Shown here: in pieces, positions 14,760 through 20,015 of the stretch
How positions within the stretch are numbered: position 1 is the stretch's first letter
Layout: every line of letters starts with the position of its first letter
Origin: Bacillota bacterium
GTDB taxonomy: Bacteria; Bacillota; Clostridia; Oscillospirales; Acutalibacteraceae
DNA length: 28,492 nucleotides
Direction: 5' to 3'
Assembly (NCBI GenBank): GCA_023417635.1
Contig: JAEZFF010000053.1
Location: forward strand, 1 to 28,492
Program-made: the position numbers and the translations under genes
The notes under the pieces: model-generated
Seen by the model: only the letters and a program-made list of their open reading frames with translations
Told to the model about the DNA's origin: nothing
The model's database searches: none

Positions 14760-15068
14760 GTGACGAAGAAAATTAAGGTTGAGGACAAAGTTGTCGATTA
14801 TATTGAGGCGCTTCAGTACGAAAAGGATCGTACGAACGAAATTGTAGCTTTTATGCTTTCTCACGACTATGATACCCATACAGTTGCGTTTAAAGAGTGG
14901 GACAAGGATAACCAGGAAGCCTATGTAAAATATCAAGAGGCGAGGGAGGAATTGGAGGATCAGTATGTCCACAATTTGCCTGAATTTAAAAATAAAGAGG
15001 TAAATTGGCGTCTGGACTTCGCCACAAAAATGCTGACCATTGAGGACAAAAATGCAGAAAAAAATTGA
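14760..15068 (+). CDS. Small accessory protein of CXXX-repeat peptide modification system
   Basis: A GTG start at 14760 lies eight bases after AAGGAGG. The 102-residue product has no cysteine. It is mostly charged helix (VVDYIEALQYEKDRTNEIVAFML, VKYQEAREELEDQYVHNLPEF) and ends with a strand-like 'NWRLDFATKMLTIED'. From memory, small helical proteins with this kind of '...W.IDF.T..I' ending accompany radical SAM maturases of CXXX-repeat targets, where they may present the substrate. I cannot confirm that by search. It overlaps the radical SAM gene by 17 bases, so the two are likely made together. Confidence 0.6.
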   Translation: MTKKIKVEDKVVDYIEALQYEKDRTNEIVAFMLSHDYDTHTVAFKEWDKDNQEAYVKYQEAREELEDQYVHNLPEFKNKEVNWRLDFATKMLTIEDKNAEKN

Positions 15069-16371
15069 ACAGTTTCCGGATTATTTTAATCGGCTTTTCC
15101 CACAACCATACAATGGGAACATCCATGAAAAGCAGCTGTCACGTTCTGTAACATTTCAGGTAACGGATGCTTGCAACCTCAGGTGTTCATACTGTTATCA
15201 GATAAATAAAGGGCACCATGTGATGCCCTTTTCTGTTGCAAAGAAATTTGTAGACTATCTGCTTTCTGCTGATGAATCCAATACCTACATTAATCCGACC
15301 ATCAGCCCGGCAATCATCCTCGACTTTATCGGCGGGGAACCACTGCTGGAAATTGAACTTATTGACCAAATTATTGACTACTTTCTTGATCAGGCAATTA
15401 AAAAGCATCATCCGTGGGCGGAAGCCTATATGATTTCAATTTGCTCAAATGGAGTCCTGTACTTTGATCCCAAATTTCAGGCATTTATTAAAAAGCACCA
15501 GTCGCACCTCTCGTTTTCCATTAGCATTGATGGAAATAAAAAACTGCACGACGCCTGCCGAGTCTTCCCGGACGGTTCCGGTAGTTACGACATTGCCATC
15601 CGTGGGGTGCAGCATTTCCGCGATTACTGGCATGGCGACATGGGCAGCAAAATGACACTGGCTCCCGGAAATATTAATTATGCTTTTGAAGCATGGAAAA
15701 ACCTCATGGATTTAGGCTATACTCAGATTTTTTCGAATTGTGTCTATGAAAAAGGCTGGGAATACAAGCACGCAACGTCGCTGTATTTTCAACTCAAGCA
15801 GCTTGCCGATTACTTGATCGATTCTGAAAAGTACCGTGACGTGTATATTTCCATGTTTGAAGGTGACCTTGGCCGACCGAAGCCAGCCGATGATCTGGAT
15901 AACTGGTGCGGCGGGACGGGCTACATGCTGGCCTGCGATTACAAGGGCGACATTTTCCCATGCCTCCGATATATGGAAAGTTCTCTCGGTACGGCGGTGA
16001 AGCCTCTGATTATCGGGAATGTGGATACTGGAATTATGACAACACCAAATCAGCAAAAATGCGTGGAATGCCTGAAATGTATTGATCGGCGGACACAGTC
16101 CACGGATGAGTGCTTCTACTGCCCGATTGCACAAGGGTGCAGTTGGTGCAGCGCCTATAATTATCAGTGCTTCGGTACGCCAAACAAACGAGCGACTTAT
16201 ATTTGCATCATGCACCAGGCACGGGTTCTCGCGAACATTTATTACTGGAACAGCATTTACCGGTTGACCGGAAACGAAAAGCGATTTGCTGACCATGTGC
16301 CCGACGAATGGGCGCTGAAAATAATCAGCAAGGATGAACTCTCTATGCTGAAAAATCTTGAAAAGAGGTAA
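15052..16371 (+). CDS. Radical SAM/SPASM peptide maturase
   Basis: The start is the ATG at 15052, six bases after GAGG; the in-frame TTG at 15040 is less likely. The product has 439 residues. The iron-sulfur/SAM motif is CNLRCSYC (C41, C45, C48), followed by GGEP (94-97). The C-terminal third is a SPASM domain: C-X12-G-X4-C around GDIFPC, then CVECLKC, then C-X2-C-X5-C-X2-C (CFYCPIAQGCSWC), for two auxiliary iron-sulfur clusters. Such enzymes install thioether (Cys to alpha, beta or gamma carbon) or other crosslinks in Cys-rich peptides. The ending 'CSAYNYQCFGTPNKRATYICIMHQARVLAN' resembles what I recall of the CXXX-repeat maturase family. Its substrate is presumably the Cys-rich protein two genes upstream. 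Confidence 0.9.
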   Translation: MQKKIEQFPDYFNRLFPQPYNGNIHEKQLSRSVTFQVTDACNLRCSYCYQINKGHHVMPFSVAKKFVDYLLSADESNTYINPTISPAIILDFIGGEPLLEIELIDQIIDYFLDQAIKKHHPWAEAYMISICSNGVLYFDPKFQAFIKKHQSHLSFSISIDGNKKLHDACRVFPDGSGSYDIAIRGVQHFRDYWHGDMGSKMTLAPGNINYAFEAWKNLMDLGYTQIFSNCVYEKGWEYKHATSLYFQLKQLADYLIDSEKYRDVYISMFEGDLGRPKPADDLDNWCGGTGYMLACDYKGDIFPCLRYMESSLGTAVKPLIIGNVDTGIMTTPNQQKCVECLKCIDRRTQSTDECFYCPIAQGCSWCSAYNYQCFGTPNKRATYICIMHQARVLANIYYWNSIYRLTGNEKRFADHVPDEWALKIISKDELSMLKNLEKR

Positions 16372-16377
16372 TTAGTG

Positions 16378-16707
16378 ATGTTTACGGTAAAATTGAAAGA
16401 CGGTACGGTCATCTCGGCCACTTCAGTGGAAGAGAGTTACCGGCCGGAGCACGATGGAGTAACGCACATTGCCCTGACGGTTCAGAACAGTGATGTAGGC
16501 AGTGATTTACCGCTTGATACCCTTAGCACTAAACTGACGGCGGATGCACTTAGCAGCATTCAGGTGTTCACTTCTGCTGATGCAAAAGATCCTGTAAAAA
16601 TCTATACCGGCTATCAGTATGTCCGTTATTTGACCAATCGCCTGCAGCCCGATGGGAAGACGCTGTTGGATATGAACTTCACGAAAGAAGACTTGGCACA
16701 GGCTTAA
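16378..16707 (+). CDS. Unrecognised small protein at end of the maturase cassette
   Basis: ATG 16378 (MFTVKLKDGTVISATSVEES) lies ten bases after AAGAGG, overlapping no gene; the GTG directly before is also in frame. The 109-residue product looks beta-rich (FTVKLKDGTVI, HIALTVQNSD, IQVFTSADAKDPVKIYTGYQYVRYL) with a short acidic tail. It has no cysteine, signal peptide or membrane segment. It sits between the radical SAM gene and a terminator, so it belongs to the same transcript segment. It could be a small virion or tail component, or a partner of the modified protein. I do not recognise a family. Confidence 0.6.
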   Translation: MFTVKLKDGTVISATSVEESYRPEHDGVTHIALTVQNSDVGSDLPLDTLSTKLTADALSSIQVFTSADAKDPVKIYTGYQYVRYLTNRLQPDGKTLLDMNFTKEDLAQA

Positions 16708-16734
16708 AAACCGCTCAGAGATGGGCGGTTTTTT
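16706..16734 (+). terminator. Rho-independent terminator ending the fibre/maturase segment
   Basis: AAAAACCGC (16706-16714) pairs with GCGGTTTTT (16725-16733) around a ten-base loop, with T run through 16734. It begins inside the stop codon of the preceding gene and separates the maturase cassette from the lysis genes. Confidence 0.8.
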
Positions 16735-16740
16735 CATGCG

Positions 16741-16803
16741 ATTTTCCGTGTGAAGAGTAACAGCCCGGCCCTTTGGCCGGTACTATGGAAAGGGGTGTTA
16801 AGT
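16741..16803 (+). promoter_or_regulatory. Leader with perfect hairpin before the lysis module
   Basis: CCGGCC (16765-16770) and GGCCGG (16775-16780) form a perfect six-pair GC stem with a CTTT loop, ending nine bases before the ribosome binding site GGAAAGGGG. There is no T run, so it is not a terminator. It could influence translation or transcript stability of the lysis genes. I see no convincing promoter in this leader. Confidence 0.4.
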
Positions 16804-16983
16804 ATGACCAATCAGCAGAAATTTGAGATTATTAAGGCTTTCGCTTATGGCAAAACACCGGAACAAATAGCAGCAGCGGAAGGAATCTCCCCAGCGGAAG
16901 CACAGCAGGTGCAGCAGACCTGCGCTGGGGATATTGCAGAAGAGCGCGAAATGCTGAGAAAGGCGGGGTATCTCGATGGCTGA
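16804..16983 (+). CDS. Small helix-turn-helix-like phage protein
   Basis: The ATG at 16804 follows GGAAAGGGG by eight bases; in-frame upstream codons are not supported. The 59-residue product, with 'FEIIKAFAYGKTPEQIAAAEGISPAEAQQVQQ', has the spacing of a helix-turn-helix (helix, turn at GIS, helix). It then ends in an acidic helix 'IAEEREMLRKAGYLDG'. Very similar small proteins often precede endolysin genes in clostridial prophages; the role is unknown. It overlaps the endolysin start by eight bases, which suggests coupled translation. It could be a DNA-binding regulator or just a small helical structural protein. Confidence 0.65.
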   Translation: MTNQQKFEIIKAFAYGKTPEQIAAAEGISPAEAQQVQQTCAGDIAEEREMLRKAGYLDG

Positions 16984-18031
16984 AAACTGGATTGACGTTT
17001 CGGCGCACAATGGCGTTATCGACTGGCCGCGTGTGAAAGCCTCCGGTGTTGATGGCGTGATAATCCGTGTTGGATATGGTGACGATGTTTCTCAGCAGGA
17101 TAAACGGTTCGTCGCGAATATCGGGGGCGCGCTGGCTGCTGGGCTGAAAGTTGCCGTTTACTGGTTTCATTATGCGGATAGCGTTCCGGATATGCTGAGG
17201 GAGTGGCAGGCTTGCCGCCAGATTATCCTTCCGTACCGCGGGCAAATTGAGTTTGTCGCGTCGGACTATGAGTACGACAGCTACAACTATTACTGCCGCG
17301 TTCACGGCAGCGCACCGACGAACGAGCTGATAAATCAGATGGTTATGGCTTTTCGCGGCGCAGCAAAAGCGGACGGCTGGAAAACGGCGATTTACACCAA
17401 CAATGATTACCGCCGCAACATCTTCACACCGCAGACCTTGTCGGCATTTGACATTCGCTGGTTTGCATATTATTCGGGTAAATCGACCGTACCCTGCGGA
17501 ATGCAGCAGACGGGAAGCACAGGCCATGTACCGGGTATCAGTGGAAACGTCGATATGGATGTGGCATTTGAAAGCTTCGGAACTGCCAAGACTCCCACCG
17601 CTTCTTCACCGCACGTCGCTGCATTTTACCGGGTGCGTGCTGATGGCCGCTGGCTGCCCGAAGTGCAGGACACGACCGACTTTGCCGGTATCGCCGGGAA
17701 ACCGATTACCGACGTTGCTATGCGGGTATCGGCCGGAACAATAAAATACCGCGTTCATGTGAAAGGCGCAGACTGGCTGCCGTGGGTTATCGGGTGTGAC
17801 ATCAACCGCTCAGCCGGTTACGCGGGTGACGGGCGGGAAATTGACGCAGTGCAGGCCATTTACTACACGCCGGAAGCGCTGAAACCGTCCAAGTGTGCGA
17901 AATACCGTGTTGCACCGGTTGGCAGCGGATATTATAGCTGGCAGCTCGATAATCAGACCACAGGCGGGCAGGATGGTTATGCAGGGACGTTCGGTAAAAC
18001 GATAGACCACCTGCAGGTGTGCATCGAATAA
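16976..18031 (+). CDS. GH25 endolysin with ChW-like cell wall domain
   Basis: Starts at ATG 16976 and encodes 351 residues without a signal peptide. Residues 1 to about 200 form a GH25 (Chalaropsis-type) muramidase: 'WIDVSAHNGVIDWPRVKASGVDGVIIRVGYG' with D7, and the acidic pair in 'SDYEYD' (D97, E99) expected for the active site, plus 'FDIRWFAYY' and 'DMDVAFESFG'. It cuts the MurNAc-GlcNAc bond of peptidoglycan. From about 212 on, repeated 'WLPEV', 'YRVHVKGADWLPWV', 'GYAGDGREIDAVQAIYY' resemble clostridial hydrophobic (ChW) wall-binding repeats. Release depends on the holin two genes downstream. Confidence 0.92.
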   Translation: MAENWIDVSAHNGVIDWPRVKASGVDGVIIRVGYGDDVSQQDKRFVANIGGALAAGLKVAVYWFHYADSVPDMLREWQACRQIILPYRGQIEFVASDYEYDSYNYYCRVHGSAPTNELINQMVMAFRGAAKADGWKTAIYTNNDYRRNIFTPQTLSAFDIRWFAYYSGKSTVPCGMQQTGSTGHVPGISGNVDMDVAFESFGTAKTPTASSPHVAAFYRVRADGRWLPEVQDTTDFAGIAGKPITDVAMRVSAGTIKYRVHVKGADWLPWVIGCDINRSAGYAGDGREIDAVQAIYYTPEALKPSKCAKYRVAPVGSGYYSWQLDNQTTGGQDGYAGTFGKTIDHLQVCIE

Positions 18032-18046
18032 AAGGAAGTGATAAAC

Positions 18047-18307
18047 GTGGGAGCAGCTGAAGCGGTTGGGCTGATTATTGCAATAGTCGGGTGCTTTGTC
18101 GGCCTTGCAGGCTGGCTCAGTGGGCGGGACAAACGCGTCATTGGTGATGCCGAATGGCGCGGGAAAACGGATGAAAAACTCGACAACATCCAAAAAGGTG
18201 TATCTGGGATTGACAGCCGAATGTCAAAAATGGAGGGCGTTATTTCAGTGCATGAAACACGTCTCTCCGTTATTGAACACAAAATTGGCATCGAAAGCGA
18301 AAAATAA
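18047..18307 (+). CDS. Small membrane-anchored coiled-coil protein of lysis cassette
   Basis: AAAGGAA (18031-18037) points to GTG 18047 (MGAAEAVGLIIAIVGCF); the GTG at 18038 is too close. The 86-residue product has one N-terminal membrane segment (AVGLIIAIVGCFVGLAGWL, about 5-24). A soluble coiled coil follows (TDEKLDNIQKGVSGIDSRMSKMEGVISVHETRLSVIEHKIGIE) with heptad-like hydrophobic spacing. The layout is the reverse of haemolysin XhlA, which has its membrane segment at the C-terminus. Between endolysin and holin, it may be a second holin, a pinholin-like helper or an antiholin. The role is inferred from position. Confidence 0.65.
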   Translation: MGAAEAVGLIIAIVGCFVGLAGWLSGRDKRVIGDAEWRGKTDEKLDNIQKGVSGIDSRMSKMEGVISVHETRLSVIEHKIGIESEK

Positions 18308-18341
18308 TTGCCGGTAAATCCCGGCGGAAAGAAGAATACTT

Positions 18342-18833
18342 ATGGATCATAACATGATGGTTCTCATTATTGTCTTCGGCGCGTGTGTACTGATTACTGG
18401 CGGTGCATACCTCGGCAACTTCCTCAGTAAAAAGAAAATCGACGTTTCCAAAGTGGAGGAAAAGGCAGTATCGGCCGCGAACGCTGCACAGGCTTTCGCT
18501 CTCGCAATCGCTCCCTTCCTGCCCGCCAAATACGGCAGCATTTTGAGCAAGCTGGCTATCGCCTCCTATAAAGGTGTAAACACCGCAGAAGCGCTCTGGA
18601 AAGCCTCCGTGCTGCCGGAGGACAAGCGCAAAGCCACAGCAACAAGCTTAATTCAGTCGGAGCTTCAGCAGTCCGGAATTCAGGTTGATGATGAAGTAAA
18701 CAAGCTTATCAGCGTGTCGGTTGACCTCATGTGCCGGTTTATGCCGAAGAGTCACACGGCCCCAGCGACTCCTGCACCACAGGCAGCTGTCGGAAGCGTG
18801 GCGGTTGCGCCGAATACCAACGGCGCGGTGTAA
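18342..18833 (+). CDS. Phage holin, LL-H type
   Basis: A 163-residue protein with one N-terminal membrane segment (MMVLIIVFGACVLITGGAYLGNFL). A helical domain 'VEEKAVSAANAAQAFALAIAPFLPAKYGSI' follows, then 'KAATSLIQSELQQSGIQVDDEVNKLISVSVDLM'-like sequence (actual text KATATSLIQSELQQ). This matches the LL-H holin family: short membrane anchor, then an amphipathic domain ending with 'IDxxIExAV'-style helix. The C-terminus is an Ala/Pro-rich tail. It is the last gene of the late operon; a strong terminator follows at 18900. It forms the lesions that let the endolysin reach the wall. Confidence 0.75.
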   Translation: MDHNMMVLIIVFGACVLITGGAYLGNFLSKKKIDVSKVEEKAVSAANAAQAFALAIAPFLPAKYGSILSKLAIASYKGVNTAEALWKASVLPEDKRKATATSLIQSELQQSGIQVDDEVNKLISVSVDLMCRFMPKSHTAPATPAPQAAVGSVAVAPNTNGAV

Positions 18834-18860
18834 TTTTAACATCAAAGCCAATGTTAAAAT
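18833..18860. repeat. Inverted repeat at the holin stop codon
   Basis: ATTTTAACAT (18833-18842) is the exact inverse complement of ATGTTAAAAT (18851-18860), separated by eight bases. No T run follows, so it is a stem-loop or protein-binding palindrome and not a standard terminator. Confidence 0.6.
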
Positions 18861-18899
18861 CTTCGGAAATTTATTAAGATTTGTCAACTAAATAAACAC

Positions 18900-18944
18900 A
18901 ATAAGGCCGTATCGGATTGATTTCCGGTGCGGCCTTATTTTTTT
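18900..18944 (+). terminator. Late-operon rho-independent terminator
   Basis: AATAAGGCCG (18900-18909) pairs perfectly with CGGCCTTATT (18930-18939), followed by T through 18944. It ends the prophage late transcript after the holin gene. Confidence 0.9.
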
Positions 18945-19050
18945 GCTGGCCGATTGGCTGGCGGGATATTTTTATTCTGTTTGTCCAGTGTTGCATACTA
19001 TAATCTAAATGTCTGGATTCTGGCTTCCAGCTTGCTCCTTTAGCTTTAAT

Positions 19051-19074
19051 TTCGTGTTGCATTTCGTGTTGCAT
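19051..19074. repeat. Tandem 12-base repeat TTCGTGTTGCAT
   Basis: Two exact adjacent copies of TTCGTGTTGCAT. A third related box (GTGTTGCATACT) is at 18989-19000 and matches 19066-19077. Such short direct repeats near a phage end may be integrase arm-type sites; this is an inference. Confidence 0.6.
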
Positions 19075-19149
19075 ACTTGTCAAAAAGTCTGTTATTAAGT
19101 ACAAAATAGCATTATAAAGTCCAGCTTTTCAGACACAATAACATAGAGG

Positions 19150-19191
19150 AAACCCGCATGAATACTGAATAATCGGTACTCATGCGGGTTT
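19150..19191 (-). terminator. Hairpin downstream of tRNA-Arg, probable terminator
   Basis: AAACCCGCATGA (19150-19161) and TCATGCGGGTTT (19180-19191) form a perfect 12-pair stem with an 18-base loop, six bases beyond the tRNA CCA end. On the minus strand the stem ends in TTT followed by CCTCTATGTT, so the U-tract is weak but the stem is strong. Confidence 0.65.
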
Positions 19192-19197
19192 CTATGG

Positions 19198-19275
19198 TGG
19201 TCCGCCCGGAGGGATTCGAACCCCCGGCCTTCAGAATCGGAATCTGCTGCTATATCCAGACTTAGCTACGGGCGG
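19198..19275 (-). tRNA. tRNA-Arg (anticodon CCG)
   Basis: On the minus strand the acceptor stem CCGCCCG pairs with CGGGCGG, with discriminator A (19201) and an encoded CCA (19198-19200). The D stem is GCTA/TAGC. The anticodon arm GCAGA-TTCCGAT-TCTGA has the loop with T33 and anticodon CCG (reads CGG, arginine) and one G-A mismatch at the stem base. The T arm GGGGG-TTCGAAT-CCCTC has one G-T pair. It has its own promoter upstream. The 3' end points at the prophage, as in phage integration sites. Confidence 0.93.
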
Positions 19276-19288
19276 ATAGATACACTTT

Positions 19289-19316
19289 ATTATAGCACAT
19301 TCTCCGGGAAAGTCAA
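19289..19316 (-). promoter_or_regulatory. Sigma-A promoter of tRNA-Arg
   Basis: On the minus strand, TTGACT (19311-19316) and TATAAT (19289-19294) are 16 bases apart, and TGC directly before the -10 makes it an extended -10. The tRNA 5' end begins 13 bases after the -10 box. Confidence 0.85.
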
Positions 19317-19342
19317 ACCTGCACACGCCCCGGAGCGCAGGC

Positions 19343-19972
19343 TCAGTCAAAGGAAAGGTATGTATCCGCAAGGGCGCGCATTGCTTTTTCGTCCCCCGCG
19401 GAATAGGAATCATAAACCCCAATGGCCGTCATGCCAGCTGCCTTAGCACCCCGGATTCCGGGGAGGATATCCTCGTAAACGGCACATTCTTCTGGCTTTA
19501 CATTCAGTCGTTTTGCTGCAAGCAGATAGACATCCGGGAAGCCCTTGCCGTGCGCTGTTTCCTGTGTGGAAGCGAACGCTTCAAACCAGGTGGTGACTCC
19601 GTTGTGCTTCAGTGCCGGAAGGTAAAGTTCTTCCGGCAGAGCAGTGGCGACGGCAAGCCGGACACCGCGCCTGCGCAGCGAAGCCAGGTACTGTTTTGCA
19701 CGGGGCTTCAGAAAAATATGCTCTGCATACTCTTCTTTTACCATGCGGTACCACTCGTCCATCAACTCTTCCGTGGTGTCACTCAGGCCATACCGGCTGA
19801 CGGTGTACTCCGCTGCGTCGCGGAAAGACATGGAAACTACGGCACGGCTGTAGTCTTCCGTATAGGCAATGCCGCGGCTGTCAAAAAAGTTCCGGTCAAC
19901 CGTATGCCAAACGCCAAGCGAGTCCAGCAAGGTTCCGTCCAAATCAAAAAGGGCTGCGTGAATATCTTTCAT
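19343..19972 (-). CDS. HAD-family phosphatase (beta-phosphoglucomutase-like)
   Basis: A 209-residue protein starting at ATG 19972 with GGAGGAAAC directly before it. The N-terminus 'IHAALFDLDGTLLDS' carries the HAD motif I DxDGT (D10 nucleophile, D12 acid/base). Motif II is around 'RLAVATALPE', the motif III lysine is in 'AHGKGFPDVYLLAAKRLNVKPEECAVYEDI', and motif IV acids are in 'YEDILPGIRGAKAAGM'. The helical cap lies between motifs I and II (subclass IA). Substrate is probably a small phosphorylated sugar or nucleotide; family members are too diverse to be specific. It lies 43 bases downstream of nadE on the same strand and is likely co-transcribed. Confidence 0.9.
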   Translation of the reverse strand: MKDIHAALFDLDGTLLDSLGVWHTVDRNFFDSRGIAYTEDYSRAVVSMSFRDAAEYTVSRYGLSDTTEELMDEWYRMVKEEYAEHIFLKPRAKQYLASLRRRGVRLAVATALPEELYLPALKHNGVTTWFEAFASTQETAHGKGFPDVYLLAAKRLNVKPEECAVYEDILPGIRGAKAAGMTAIGVYDSYSAGDEKAMRALADTYLSFD

Positions 19973-20015
19973 GTTTCCTCCAGGTTATCAGCATATGGGT
20001 GCGTTCGGCTCTGCA

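Larger units (their letters stand above)
18834..19197. other. Gene-poor AT-rich junction between prophage and tRNA-Arg
   Basis: About 360 bases without a supported gene. It holds a 10-base inverted repeat right at the holin stop (18833-18860), the late-operon terminator (18900-18944), a short direct repeat GTGTTGCATACT at 18989-19000 and 19066-19077, the tandem 12-base repeat at 19051-19074, and a 12-pair hairpin (19150-19191). A minus-strand frame at 18874-19131 is open (about 86 codons) with a repetitive MQHE motif, but has no good start signal. Confidence 0.6.

Noticed and set aside
14215..14763. Long open frames of about 173 codons on both strands overlapping the Cys-rich gene
   Set aside because: They follow from the biased TGY/GGY codons of the Cys-rich domain (for example, TGC shifted gives Ala/Val-rich text). 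The Cys-rich frame has the start signal, operon fit and meaningful spacing.
1..18944. A tailocin (phage tail-like bacteriocin) lacking a head
   Set aside because: Capsid protein, head fibre and head-tail connector genes are present, so heads are probably made.
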